In this document: positions 32,418 through 41,071 of the stretch, in pieces
Position numbering within the stretch: position 1 is the stretch's first letter
Layout: each line of letters opens with the position of its first letter
Assembly (NCBI GenBank): GCA_020634755.1
Contig: JACKBC010000008.1
Span: forward strand, 62,001 to 126,000
Source of the DNA: Caldilineaceae bacterium
GTDB lineage: Bacteria > Chloroflexota > Anaerolineae > Caldilineales > Caldilineaceae
Reading direction: 5' to 3'
DNA length: 64,000 bases
The notes under the pieces: generated by a model
Seen by the model: the letters and a program-made list of their open reading frames with translations, nothing else
What the model was told of the DNA's origin: nothing
Database searches by the model: none
Program-made: the position numbers and the translations under genes

Positions 32418-33323
32418 ATGTCAGAAAGTAACGATCGGTCCATTCATCTCTATTTAACTCCCCCCTTGCGCACCACCATTGAACGGCGCGTCTCAGACCA
32501 TTTTGGCCGCCCGTGGCGCATCAAACAGGTAGCGGACAAGCGCGATGAGGCCTCGCATCCGGCCGCCGTGCTGAGCGATGGGCGCGACGCGGTCTTTATA
32601 AAGTTTGGCGCGACGTGGGATCAGCTGCAAATTGAAGCCGCAAGCCTGCGTCTGCTGACAGAACGTTCTGGCGTATTGACGCCGCCGGTTATCGATATTG
32701 TGCGCATTGAAGACGCCATGCTGATGATTATGGGCGCCGTGCAATCTATGGAACGGGGCAATCGCCAGTGGCGGGAAATGGGATACGCGCTGGCGCAGCT
32801 TCACCAAAGTAAAAGTGAGCGCTTTGGGTTGGAGACCAATTGCTATTGGGGCAGCCTCTTTCAGGACAACACGCCAGCGCAGCATTGGCCAGATTTCTTT
32901 TGGACGCGCCGCGTCGAACCCCATTTGCGCGGGGCCGTAGACGCTGGACGATTGCCCGCGCCCATCATGACGCAAGTAGAGCATCTAGCGGCGCGGCTTA
33001 CCACGCTTGGCGGACCTCCGGTCGAGCCCACGTTGCTGCATGGTGACGCGCACCAAAACAATTTTATCAGCAGCCCCGGCGGCGCCGTGCTTATCGACCC
33101 AGCGGTCTATTATGGTCATCCCGAAATGGACCTGGCCTACGTCGATGTGTTTGCACCGGTATCTGCCGCATTATACGCCGGTTACCAAGAAATACTTCCC
33201 ATTGAACCGGGCTTTCATCAGCGCCGCCATCTGTGGATTTTACCATTTCGCTTGGCCATGATCGAGGTAGATGGGGCGCAACACGTGGATGCGCTGCTGG
33301 AGACTTTGAAGCAGATTGCATAA
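32418..33323 (+). CDS. Fructosamine/ketosamine kinase family protein
   Basis: 301 residues of the protein-kinase-like FN3K family, which phosphorylates sugar-amine adducts on proteins. The nucleotide Lys is in AVFIKFGATWDQLQIEA. The catalytic loop LLHGDAHQNNF and metal site IDPAVYYGHPEMDLAYV match FN3K (HGDLWSGN, DPAxYYGHxExDLA). Glycation repair is the family role. A small-molecule kinase is possible. ATG at 32418 is chosen because earlier codons overlap the previous gene's end in another frame. There is no good Shine-Dalgarno site. Followed by an R1 repeat that starts at the stop. Confidence 0.85.
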   Translation: MSESNDRSIHLYLTPPLRTTIERRVSDHFGRPWRIKQVADKRDEASHPAAVLSDGRDAVFIKFGATWDQLQIEAASLRLLTERSGVLTPPVIDIVRIEDAMLMIMGAVQSMERGNRQWREMGYALAQLHQSKSERFGLETNCYWGSLFQDNTPAQHWPDFFWTRRVEPHLRGAVDAGRLPAPIMTQVEHLAARLTTLGGPPVEPTLLHGDAHQNNFISSPGGAVLIDPAVYYGHPEMDLAYVDVFAPVSAALYAGYQEILPIEPGFHQRRHLWILPFRLAMIEVDGAQHVDALLETLKQIA

Positions 33324-33410
33324 TTAGTACACGACAACGGTGTTGGCGATTCAGGCGTCGGTCTCGATTGGGGAATCCGGCCCTCTGTCTTGCCCTTGCA
33401 ATCTACTGAG
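33324..33410 (+). repeat. R1 repeat copy E
   Basis: Core ACAACGGTGTTGGCGATTC then AGGCGTCGGTCTCGATTG, ending CCTTGCAATCTACTGAG. Confidence 0.75.
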
Positions 33411-33419
33411 TTGCAATGC

Positions 33420-33515
33420 TATTAACGCACGTTAGGCAGCGACAGCCAGTCTGCTAGAGAGAAACAGGCACGTCGGCGAGCCGCCTTTCCGCTAGGCTTC
33501 CGTAACACAAGCTCT
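33420..33515. repeat. R3 element, long form
   Basis: GCAGCGACAGCCAGTCTGCT followed by GAGAAACAGG and GGCGAGCCGCCTTTCCGC. It matches the minus strand of 20968-21067 over nearly its whole length (roughly 85% by eye), with inverted ends CGTTAGGCA and TCCGTAACA. Confidence 0.7.
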
Positions 33516-33633
33516 TAAATCTGGCATGATACCGGTAGGGCCATGAGTGACGGCGGCATCCGACGGTTCAGTCGAAAACGCGTTGCCTGCCACCACTCGT
33601 GACCCTACGTTTGGTCATCCCTATTTACGTTCT

Positions 33634-34377
33634 CTACAAACCATAGATCTTCTGCAAATTTTCACCCAATATGAGCGCCTCGTCTGCGGTGCTAAAGCCC
33701 ACGCCGCGAATACCGTTGACGCCATGGGTGGCCACGCCGGCCGGTGCGTTGGAGCCAAACACAATGCGGTCGGCGCCAATTTGGCCGCTGGTAACCAGAT
33801 TTTTGATGATAATGGGTTCGGCGGCGGCGATCAGCGTGGTGCCGAGATAAATATTGGGATTGGCCAGCGCAGCCTGCAGGGCCAGCCCCACCCATTCGCG
33901 ATAGCCCATATGGTCCATAATGATGACCACGTCGGGATGACGCTGCGCCAGATTGCCAATATACTCGGGCGAGCAGCCGCTCAGCGGTGAACCAGAGTGG
34001 ATGGTGGCTGGAATCCCCAGCTCTTTGGCCAGCTCCATAACCGGATCCGTACAGGGTGCATCAATCCGATAGCGGTGGGAGGCCGCCATCAGCTTGACCG
34101 TGCGCGCGCCCAGGTCCACGCAGCGGCGCAAATCATCGGTGGCCAGCGGCCCCATGGTGGGGTTGACCAGGCAGCCCGGCAAAATGCGCTCTTCGCCCTT
34201 GGTCTCGGACAGCACCAACGCGTTGCCCTCCCGTGGGTCGGCCGGCACGCCGCCCTGAAAGAGCACGCACGCGTCAATCCCGGCGGCGTCGGCCGTGGCC
34301 AATACGCCATCCTTGCCATAAGGCTGCCCGTTAAATTCCAGCGGCATATAGGATTCAAAATCAGCGACAAACGACAT
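33634..34377 (-). CDS. Amidohydrolase (metal-dependent TIM-barrel hydrolase)
   Basis: 247 residues of the amidohydrolase_2/ACMSD-like superfamily, which hydrolyses or decarboxylates cyclic or aromatic carboxylates. Visible: IPATIHSGSPLSG (barrel His), VVIIMDHMGYREW (Asp-His pair) and RIVFGSNAPAGVATHGVN near the end. The usual N-terminal HxH metal pair is not obvious: the protein starts MSFVADFESYMPLE, so it may be a reduced member. Start 34377 follows AAAGGAGGAAACC. Substrate unknown. Confidence 0.82.
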   Translation of the reverse strand: MSFVADFESYMPLEFNGQPYGKDGVLATADAAGIDACVLFQGGVPADPREGNALVLSETKGEERILPGCLVNPTMGPLATDDLRRCVDLGARTVKLMAASHRYRIDAPCTDPVMELAKELGIPATIHSGSPLSGCSPEYIGNLAQRHPDVVIIMDHMGYREWVGLALQAALANPNIYLGTTLIAAAEPIIIKNLVTSGQIGADRIVFGSNAPAGVATHGVNGIRGVGFSTADEALILGENLQKIYGL

Positions 34378-34611
34378 GGGTTTCCTCCTTTGGAAATTGG
34401 AATGGAACACAGATTTTGCGGATTAGATAGATTTATGCAGATTTTTCCCGATTGAGCTATTCATAACTGGTGGAACTTGCTTGCCCCTAAACCCGTCTCC
34501 TATTTTCTCATATTGCGGATCAAAACGAAAGTAGAATTATATCAACGCATCTTGTATAATTAAGATATTCAATATTCGATACTCAACATGCAACATCTGG
34601 AGGACCCCTTC
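34378..34611. other. Divergent intergenic region
   Basis: 234 bp. It has an ACACAGATT repeat fragment near 34410 and an AT-rich stretch with TATAAT at 34555-34560, a likely -10 box for the DUF362 gene. No matching -35 is clear. Confidence 0.35.
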
Positions 34612-35880
34612 ATGACCCCAACTAATGGTACCGCTCCCAACTACAAAGTGCGCGCTGTTCAATGCCACTATGAGGCCAGCGAAGACGCCGTGTACGAGGC
34701 GCTCAAACGCGCCACCGCCCCGCTGACCGATAGCTGGGAGCGGCTGGCCAAGGCCAAACGCATTGGCATCAAGTTTAATCAAGACAAAGAGCCCAAAAAT
34801 CGCGTCTATTTTGAAGGCCAGCTCCAGCAGCTCGTGAGCACCAAAGTGGCGCGCGCCTTTTTGCGGCTGCTGCGCGAAAAGACCGACGCCCAGCTGGTGG
34901 CGCCCGACGTAAGCTTTTACACCATGTACAATGGCGCCACCATTGAAGAGACCAACACCTTTGCCGACATCTATAAAGAGTTTGGCGTTGAATACATCAA
35001 TGGCATTCTTTCACCCCACAAGGTGGTGGAAGTGCCGGGCGGCGGTCAAATGTTCAAAAGCTACGTCTTGCCCGCGGGCGCGGTAGAAGTCGATGAATTT
35101 ATCTCGGTGGCCAAGCTCAAAAATCACGCCTTTATGGGCATAACGCTCTCGCTGAAAAACCTCTTTGGCCTCATGCCGGGTGAACCCGACGGCCACACCC
35201 GCACCTACTATCACCACCTGGTGCGCATGCCCTATATGCTGGCCGATCTGGGGCGCATCTTTAACCCCGTGCTTTGCATTATCGACGGGCTTATTGGCCA
35301 GGCCGGGCGCGAATGGGGCAATGGCCGCGATGAAAGCCCCACCCAAATTGCCAATACGCTGATTGCCGGCAACCACACCATTGCCACCGATGCCTGCACG
35401 GCCTATCTCATGGGCCACGATCCGCAGAGCGACTGGCTCACCGAACCGTTTCATCGCGACCGCAACTCGCTGCTGGTGGCAGCCGAAGCTGGCTTTGGCA
35501 CAGTCAATCTGGATGAGATCGACTTTCAATCTGAAGTGCAGGCGCCCGTGGGCCAGTTCTACGCCGCGCTGACCGACCCGCGCGAAATCAACATTAGCTG
35601 GCGACAGACTACGGCCGAACAAGCGCTTTACTATCAGGATCACCAGCGCAAGATGGTCGACAAGTATGCCGGCGAATATGTGCTGCTGCAACAGGGCGAA
35701 GTGCGCTGGCACGACCCGGTAAGCGACCTGCGCGTCAGCCGCCGCATTCTCTCCGGCGATCGACCCGACCAGGCCATGTGGATGAAATATGTGGATCCCG
35801 AAGAGGCCGAAGGCGAACACTTTAGCGTCTATGACCGGGCCCTGGCCGATTCCACGGCCGTAGTGGAGAATGGCCTTTAG
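34612..35880 (+). CDS. DUF362 domain protein
   Basis: 422 residues. DUF362 signature: AKRIGIKFNQDKEPKN, then FARLLREKTDA-like helix, the long SVAKLKNHAFMGITLSLKN and NLFGLMPGEPDG, and AGNHTIATDACTAYLMGHDP near residue 270. DUF362 proteins often carry ferredoxin clusters. None is seen here. Function unknown, possibly an oxidoreductase or a ligand-binding protein. ATG 34612 is preferred to 34588 because CTGGAGGACCCC lies before it. Confidence 0.88.
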   Translation: MTPTNGTAPNYKVRAVQCHYEASEDAVYEALKRATAPLTDSWERLAKAKRIGIKFNQDKEPKNRVYFEGQLQQLVSTKVARAFLRLLREKTDAQLVAPDVSFYTMYNGATIEETNTFADIYKEFGVEYINGILSPHKVVEVPGGGQMFKSYVLPAGAVEVDEFISVAKLKNHAFMGITLSLKNLFGLMPGEPDGHTRTYYHHLVRMPYMLADLGRIFNPVLCIIDGLIGQAGREWGNGRDESPTQIANTLIAGNHTIATDACTAYLMGHDPQSDWLTEPFHRDRNSLLVAAEAGFGTVNLDEIDFQSEVQAPVGQFYAALTDPREINISWRQTTAEQALYYQDHQRKMVDKYAGEYVLLQQGEVRWHDPVSDLRVSRRILSGDRPDQAMWMKYVDPEEAEGEHFSVYDRALADSTAVVENGL

Positions 35881-36045
35881 GAGGGCGATTTTCCAAATCG
35901 CCACACGGCTGGCAACCAGCGTTCTCCATGCGTCAACGTAAACCGGCGGGTATCGCTACCCGCCGTACATGGAACAACGTCAACCAATTAACCCACAAGT
36001 GTACTATTACGTTGCAAAGCAGTACACACACCACTGTATACGCTT

Positions 36046-37878
36046 ATGAGCTTTTCAATCGGAACAACCGGCAGGAGTGGCGGTCCGGGCCAAATGCTGC
36101 GCAGCATGGGTGGCGCAAAAGGCGAAGGGCGCGCCTTTGATTGGCGCGTGGTTTCGCGCATGTTAACCTTTTTGCAACCGCACAGAGCCAAAATGGCCGT
36201 GGCGTTTGTGCTCATGCTCATGGTCACGGGGCTGACGCTCCTGACTCCCTATTTGGTCAAAGTGGCCATTGATCAAAACATTACCCAAGGCGATGCCGCG
36301 GGCCTGACGCGCACGTCCATCTACATTGCGGTCGCGTTTATTGGCACCTATCTGGCCACCATGGGCCAGCGCTATCTGCTTTCGTGGGTGGGCCAACGGG
36401 TGCTGGCCACCGTGCGCGAACAGCTGGTGCGTCATCTACAGGTGCTGCCGTTGGGCTATCACGACAGGCACATTGTGGGCGTCACCATCTCGCGCGTCAT
36501 CGGTGACGTGGCGGTAATCAACGAGCTGCTTTCACAAGGGCTCATCACGCTGATTGGTGACCTGCTGGTGCTATGCGGGATTATTATCGTTATGTTTTCC
36601 ATGAGCCCCCAGCTGGCGCTGCTCACCTTTAGCGTGCTGCCGATTATGCTGGCCGCCACCTGGATATTTTCCCGCCACGCCAAAACGGCCTTTCGCAATG
36701 TGCGCGCCCGCGTGGCTGGCGTCGTCGGTTCGCTGGCCGAGGCGCTCACCGGCATCCGCGTGATCAAGGCATATGCGCAAGAAGAGGCGGAATATGGGCG
36801 CTTTGAAAAGGTCAACAGCGAAAATCGCGCCGCCAGCATTGCCGCCATGTCGCTCTCCTTTATCTTTTTGCCCACCGTTGAATTTTTGGGCGTCGTGGCC
36901 ACGGCCGTGGTGCTCTGGTTTGGTGGCCGCAGCGTGGTCCAAGGCGGTTTGACGCTGGGCATTATGGTGGCCTTTTTGGCCTATGTGACCCGCTTCTTTG
37001 CGCCCATTCAGGAGTTGAGTCAGCTCTACACCACTATGCAGGCCGCCATGGCCGGCGGCGAACGCGTGCTCGAAATGTTGGACACCGAGCCCGCGGTGGC
37101 CGATCCGCCCGACGGCGCGCAGATGCCGCCCATGCAGGGACGCATTGAACTGCGCGATGTAGATTTTGCCTATGAAGCCAATAAGCCGGTGCTGCGCGGC
37201 GTCAATTTACTGGTGCAGCCGGGGCAAACAGTGGCGTTGGTGGGTCAAACCGGCGCCGGCAAATCATCCATTGCCAACCTAATCTCGCGCTTTTACGATG
37301 TGACCGACGGCGCGGTATTGATTGACAATGTGGATGTGCGCACGGTGACGCAGCAGTCTTTGCGTTCGCAAATGGGCGTGGTAACGCAGGACCCATTTCT
37401 CTTTTCCGGCAGCGTGACCGACAACATCCGCTTTGGCATTCCCAACGCTACGCAGGAGGAAGTGGAAACGGCGGCGCGGCTGGCCAACGCCCATGATTTT
37501 ATTGTGGACCTGCCCAATGGCTATGCCACCGAAGTTCAAGAAGGCGGCGCCAATCTCTCCATTGGTCAACGCCAGCTCATCTGCATTGCGCGCGCCGTAT
37601 TGGCCGACCCGCGCATTCTGATTATGGATGAAGCCACGGCCAGCGTGGATACGGTCACCGAGCTGTTGATTCAGGAGGCGCTCGATAATCTGCTGCATAA
37701 CCGCACCTCGGTGGTTATTGCGCACCGTCTCAGCACCATCCGCAACGCCGACCAAATCTGCGTGATCCAAGACGGGAAGATTGCCGAACGCGGCCGCCAT
37801 GCCGAGCTGCTGGCCATAAACGGTATTTACCGCAATCTGCATGAGCGCCAGTTTGTCCACGCCGATGAACAGCTGTAA
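36046..37878 (+). CDS. ABC exporter half-transporter (homodimer type)
   Basis: 610 residues, with a six-helix domain (about 45-340) then the ATPase: Walker A GQTGAGKSS (about 399), signature LSIGQRQ (about 503), Walker B ILIMDEATASVD with the catalytic Glu, and IAHRLST. Unlike the pair at 3047-6814 it has a complete hydrolytic site and no partner gene, so it probably works as a homodimer. The Gly/Arg-rich first 30 residues may be leader. Met17 or Met21 are alternative starts, and no ribosome site is seen before 36046. Cargo unknown. Confidence 0.92.
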   Translation: MSFSIGTTGRSGGPGQMLRSMGGAKGEGRAFDWRVVSRMLTFLQPHRAKMAVAFVLMLMVTGLTLLTPYLVKVAIDQNITQGDAAGLTRTSIYIAVAFIGTYLATMGQRYLLSWVGQRVLATVREQLVRHLQVLPLGYHDRHIVGVTISRVIGDVAVINELLSQGLITLIGDLLVLCGIIIVMFSMSPQLALLTFSVLPIMLAATWIFSRHAKTAFRNVRARVAGVVGSLAEALTGIRVIKAYAQEEAEYGRFEKVNSENRAASIAAMSLSFIFLPTVEFLGVVATAVVLWFGGRSVVQGGLTLGIMVAFLAYVTRFFAPIQELSQLYTTMQAAMAGGERVLEMLDTEPAVADPPDGAQMPPMQGRIELRDVDFAYEANKPVLRGVNLLVQPGQTVALVGQTGAGKSSIANLISRFYDVTDGAVLIDNVDVRTVTQQSLRSQMGVVTQDPFLFSGSVTDNIRFGIPNATQEEVETAARLANAHDFIVDLPNGYATEVQEGGANLSIGQRQLICIARAVLADPRILIMDEATASVDTVTELLIQEALDNLLHNRTSVVIAHRLSTIRNADQICVIQDGKIAERGRHAELLAINGIYRNLHERQFVHADEQL

Positions 37879-37890
37879 ATACAAAAAAGA

Positions 37891-37977
37891 TTGTAACTGT
37901 CCAGATCCTCGAGAGCTGAGCCTGTCGAAGCCAGGCGTTGCCTTCGACAAGCTCAGGCAACACCTAGATAGTTACAA
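37891..37977. repeat. Nested inverted repeat with GAGCTTGTCGAAG core
   Basis: Outer ends TTGTAACTGTC and GATAGTTACAA, inner arms GAGCCTGTCGAAG and CTTCGACAAGCTC. The inner motif is the dispersed CTGAGCTTGTCGAAG repeat. It follows the exporter stop and may end its transcript. Confidence 0.6.
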
Positions 37978-38132
37978 AAGATTATCGGAATTAAGATTGG
38001 GTACGCGGATGAACAGCGCTGATTTTTGCTGAATAATCGGTGTTCATCGGCGTGAAGCCGCCTACGATTTTTAAATGACCTTATTGCCGAAATTGTCTAA
38101 ATTCCCGATAATATCTAAAGAGAGAAAAGAGC

Positions 38133-38597
38133 ATGCCCCCATACTTTAAAGACTACCTGGATCTGTTTGAAATTGCCCTGGGCGAAATTGAAGCAGCCAT
38201 TCGTGATCTGTCGGTGGAGGCGCTGAATTGGTCGCCAGGAGCAGAGATGAACTCAATGGCCGTGTTGGTGGCGCACACCGTTGGCTCCAGCCGCTACTGG
38301 GTGGGCGATGTGGCGGCCAACGACGCATCCGATCGCAATCGGGCATCTGAATTTGCGGTGCAGGCGCTGGACGAAGCTGAATTGCAGCAGCGCATTGCTA
38401 CGCTACGCCAATACTTGCGCACAACATTGGCCAATCTGTCCATTGACGAGCTGGATCAGGAGCGCGCGGCGCGCAGTTTTAGCGACGAGCCGGTGAGCAT
38501 GGGCTGGGCCTTGCTGCATGCGCTAGAACACGCGTCCACCCATGTTGGTCACCTCCAAATCATGCGGCAATTGGTAAATCAGCAGGCTGCCGCCTAA
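38133..38597 (+). CDS. DinB-family protein
   Basis: 154 residues forming a four-helix bundle of the DinB/YfiT type. The three metal-binding histidines of such proteins can be placed at His50 (VLVAHTVGSSRYW) and in ALEHASTHVGHLQIMRQL near the end. DinB-like proteins include damage-inducible proteins and thiol-dependent transferases (bacillithiol or mycothiol). The actual reaction is not predictable. AAAGAGAGAAAAGAGC precedes ATG 38133. A strong terminator follows 31 bases after the stop. Confidence 0.88.
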   Translation: MPPYFKDYLDLFEIALGEIEAAIRDLSVEALNWSPGAEMNSMAVLVAHTVGSSRYWVGDVAANDASDRNRASEFAVQALDEAELQQRIATLRQYLRTTLANLSIDELDQERAARSFSDEPVSMGWALLHALEHASTHVGHLQIMRQLVNQQAAA

Positions 38598-38627
38598 AAG
38601 GCCACAGCACACGTCGTAACGCATCAA

Positions 38628-38675
38628 AAAAGCGCATTGACAGTAATGTAAGCTGCTGCCAATGCGCTTTTGCTT
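38628..38675 (+). terminator. Rho-independent terminator of the dinB-like gene
   Basis: AAAAGCGCATTG (38628-38639) pairs with CAATGCGCTTTT (38660-38671). The T-run is inside the arm and continues as TGCTTTTG. The palindrome is bidirectional. Confidence 0.75.
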
Positions 38676-38887
38676 TTGCCCTTACGAAGTTCGGCGCCAC
38701 TTTGTAAACTCATCTCAAAATTATGGGCAAAACTAGGACTTTAGTACTATTTGATTTAGGTAAATTTTCCTGTTTAATAGTGCTAACAGGGGAGCAAACT
38801 TACCGGTTGAGTCATTTGCCACATACATTGCCGAACGAACGCTCAACATGATCTATGTAAATGATTTGCGACAACTCCCCTTTCAGT

Positions 38888-38944
38888 ACACGGTTTGGGA
38901 ATATGAGCATTGGATCGATAAAGGTTCATATTCCCGAACCGTGT
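38888..38944. repeat. 19 bp inverted repeat, 18 of 19 matched
   Basis: ACACGGTTTGGGAATATGA (38888-38906) and TCATATTCCCGAACCGTGT (38926-38944) with a 19-base loop. No T-run follows, so a terminator role is unlikely. It could be an RNA stem, a protein-binding palindrome or an element end. Confidence 0.6.
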
Positions 38945-39013
38945 AACAAAGGCTCATCCAAACGAGCCCACCAGTTTACCATATCGGTAAAAGCTCACGT
39001 GTGAATCACATTC

Positions 39014-39100
39014 TCAGTACACCGCAACGGTGTTGGCGGCATAGGCATCGATCTCGATTCAGAAATCTGGCCTTGTCTCATGCGGTTGCGATCTACTGAT
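39014..39100 (+). repeat. R1 repeat copy F
   Basis: TCAGTACACCGCAACGGTGT at one end, GCGGTTGCGATCTACTGAT at the other. This copy is closest to the apparent family consensus. Confidence 0.78.
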
Positions 39101-39206
39101 TCTGCATATGGCGCTGGTGACACAAAAAATGCCTTGGTACAGGTTTTTCCCTCGCACCTGTACCGCCGGTAAGTCTTTTACATCTTTTATAAGGCCAAGC
39201 GCCAGC

Positions 39207-39458
39207 TCAACGCACGGCTCGCCAGCCAGTTATGCCCAGAAATATGACGGCGCCAATAATGGCAACTACAAAGCTGCTCACATTGAAACCGCTTACGCCA
39301 TGACCACCAATGATGTTGGCCAGAAATCCGCCCACGACGCCCCCAATCACCCCCGTCGCAATGTTGGCCAAACAGCCCATGCGGTCATTGCGATTCATGA
39401 TCATGCTGGCAATCCAGCCCACAATGGCGCCAAAGACAATCCACGATATAAGTCCCAT
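39207..39458 (-). CDS. GlsB/YeaQ/YmgE family stress membrane protein
   Basis: 83 residues, almost entirely membrane: three helices (about 2-20 IVFGAIVGWIASMI, 30-50 NIATGVIGGVVGGFLANI, 60-80 SFVVAIIGAVIFLGITGW) with short Gly-rich turns. GAIVGWIAS and GVIGGVVGGF are the family pattern ('transglycosylase-associated'). Expression in stress is typical for relatives, and the molecular role is not known. Start 39458 follows TGAGGAGAAAAAG. Monocistronic between a large repeat region and the 39512-39566 hairpin. Confidence 0.93.
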   Translation of the reverse strand: MGLISWIVFGAIVGWIASMIMNRNDRMGCLANIATGVIGGVVGGFLANIIGGHGVSGFNVSSFVVAIIGAVIFLGITGWRAVR

Positions 39459-39511
39459 CTTTTTCTCCTCACTATTTAGCGTTGTTTCAAAACGCCTAGG
39501 GCTGCGAACAT

Positions 39512-39566
39512 TTAATTTTTACAAATCACCACCAGTGTATAAGCCACTTGGATTTGTAAAAATTAA
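39512..39566. repeat. Perfect 16 bp inverted repeat
   Basis: TTAATTTTTACAAATC (39512-39527) and GATTTGTAAAAATTAA (39551-39566) with a 23-base loop, plus outer GGCTGC/GCAGCC (39500-39505, 39567-39572). Confidence 0.65.
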
Positions 39567-39679
39567 GCAGCCAGACAACTAGGTTCATTCGGTGCTGGTG
39601 TAGAAAGCATATGCGCAGCTCCGTGCGGTGCACATGCTTCGCCTCACTCTTTCCACACACTTGTCTATATCTCTGGTTA

Positions 39680-39817
39680 TCAATACGCAAAATGACTGGA
39701 ACAGTCGCGCACATAGAGCGCCATAAACAGGGCATCCGCTAAATCGGGCACGCGTCTCACAAGCTGGCCTTCAGCGGTTAGGAGCTGGTATACTTGTTCA
39801 TATTCGTACCTATTCAA
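39680..39817 (-). pseudogene. Short coding-like remnant, 45 residues
   Basis: From TTG 39817 the minus strand reads 45 codons to TGA at 39680, with protein-like sequence (YEYEQVYQLLTAEGQLVRRV, then PDLADALFMALYVRD). The codon pattern is coding, but there is no ribosome site, and the 5' end lies at the edge of R1 copy G. It is best seen as the 3' tail of a gene cut off by repeat insertion or deletion. A genuine small protein is possible. No family recognised. Confidence 0.35.
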
Positions 39818-39896
39818 TACACCGCAACTGTGTTGGTGAAATAGGCGTCTAGTTCGTTGAATCCGACTCTATCTCTGGCGATTGCGAGCTACTGAT
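39814..39896 (+). repeat. R1 repeat copy G
   Basis: CAATACACCGCAACTGTGTT at one end, GGCGATTGCGAGCTACTGAT at the other, middle AAATAGGCGTCTAGTTCG. Confidence 0.72.
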
Positions 39897-40180
39897 CCGA
39901 GCAATCTTAATAATCTCACGGGAACTTCTTCACATTTCCTGAACAAGTTCCGGGTATCCTTAGAACAGACAAAATGGAACACAGATTTTCATAAAGCCAC
40001 GGCGTATGCAGCGCCAGAGGATTGCAGCAGGAGAAGTCATTGCCGGCTGTGTAATGCTTCCGTCAGGCCCGTGTATGTCCAAAAAGCGTAAAGGGTGTGT
40101 TCGATTTTTCTTACGAGACAAATAGTAGTGAATTAAAAGTGGGCGCAACGCTTTGCGCTCTATGTTCTAAGGAGACTGAT

Positions 40181-41023
40181 ATGTTACGGAATAAAGTAAC
40201 CGGATTGATTTTGGGTGGTATTGCGGCCCTGGGTATTACGGCTGGCGCCACCACGGCCTTTGCCCAAAGCACGGACGCCACCGCGCCGGCAGTACAATCG
40301 GCGGCAGGGGCAGATACGCTGGCCAATAATGAACTGGCCCCGCGCGGCCCTGGCATGGGCAACCGTGGCGCCGTGGGCGGTGAAATGCTGGCCAATGCGC
40401 TGGGCATTACCCAGGCTGAACTTCAGACCGCCATGCAGAAGATTCCGGAGCTGGCCATTGCCAAGGCAGTGGAAAATGGCGATATTACGCAGGAACAGGC
40501 CGACCAGATGACGCAGGGTAACGGCATGCGCGGGCTCATGGCGCTGGGCGTCAATATCGATCAAGATGCGCTGCTTGCCGAAGCGCTGGGTATTACCCCC
40601 GAAGCATTGACCACCGCGCGCGACAACGCCATCCCCATGGCCGTCGAGGCCGGTCTGCTGACCCAGGCCCAAGCCAACGATCTGCTTGTGCAAAAAATGA
40701 TCCGCGACGCGGTACAGGCCGCACGCGAGGATGCGCTGAAACAGGCCGTCGAACAGGGCTTGCTGACCCAAGCTCAGGCTGACCGCATGTTGGAGCAGGA
40801 TCGCGGCTTCGGTGGCGACTTTGGCGGCCAGCGCGCTGGTGGACGCGGCATGCGCGGCAACTCTGGCCCTGGCGCTCAAGGCGCCCCCGGCATGCAGGGC
40901 CCAGGCATGCGCAATGGTTCCGGCAACCAGCAGCAACAGCAGCAACAGCAGGGCCAAAACGATAGCCAGAGCAGCTTCCCTTCTACCCCCAATTCAACAA
41001 CGGGGCAGAACAGCCAGCTGTAA
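40181..41023 (+). CDS. Secreted protein with repeated helical units and Gly/Gln-rich tail
   Basis: 280 residues. A signal peptide (MLRNKVTGLILGGIAALGIT, cleavage after TTAFA) is followed by three to four repeats of a helix pair: LGITQAELQTAM, ENGDITQEQADQMTQG, LLTQAQANDLLVQ, LLTQAQADRMLEQ. The last 90 residues are Gly/Arg/Pro-rich, then poly-Gln, then Ser/Thr. The repeat resembles secreted DUF2680-type proteins. AAGGAGACTGAT precedes ATG 40181. Lies 216 bp upstream of a response regulator and kinase pair on the same strand and could be their target or sensor partner. Confidence 0.8.
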   Translation: MLRNKVTGLILGGIAALGITAGATTAFAQSTDATAPAVQSAAGADTLANNELAPRGPGMGNRGAVGGEMLANALGITQAELQTAMQKIPELAIAKAVENGDITQEQADQMTQGNGMRGLMALGVNIDQDALLAEALGITPEALTTARDNAIPMAVEAGLLTQAQANDLLVQKMIRDAVQAAREDALKQAVEQGLLTQAQADRMLEQDRGFGGDFGGQRAGGRGMRGNSGPGAQGAPGMQGPGMRNGSGNQQQQQQQQGQNDSQSSFPSTPNSTTGQNSQL

Positions 41024-41071
41024 TCTATCGCCCAGTAGCACCTATCCGTAAATTGAGTGGCGAATCCGATT

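Larger units (their letters stand above)
33324..33633. other. Intergenic region made of R1 and R3 repeats
   Basis: 310 bp between convergent genes. R1 copy at 33324-33410, R3 long form at 33420-33515, nothing else recognised. Confidence 0.6.
38598..39206. other. 609 bp intergenic region with strong hairpins
   Basis: No gene. It contains a terminator (38628-38671), a nested hairpin region (38759-38805), a near-perfect 19 bp inverted repeat (38888-38944) and R1 copy F (39014-39100). A structured RNA is possible in 38750-38990. Confidence 0.5.
39459..40180. other. 722 bp intergenic region
   Basis: It contains a perfect hairpin (39512-39566), a possible gene remnant on the minus strand (39680-39817) and R1 copy G (39814-39896). 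The rest (39897-40180) shows nothing recognisable apart from an ACACAGATTTT fragment near 39977. Confidence 0.45.
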
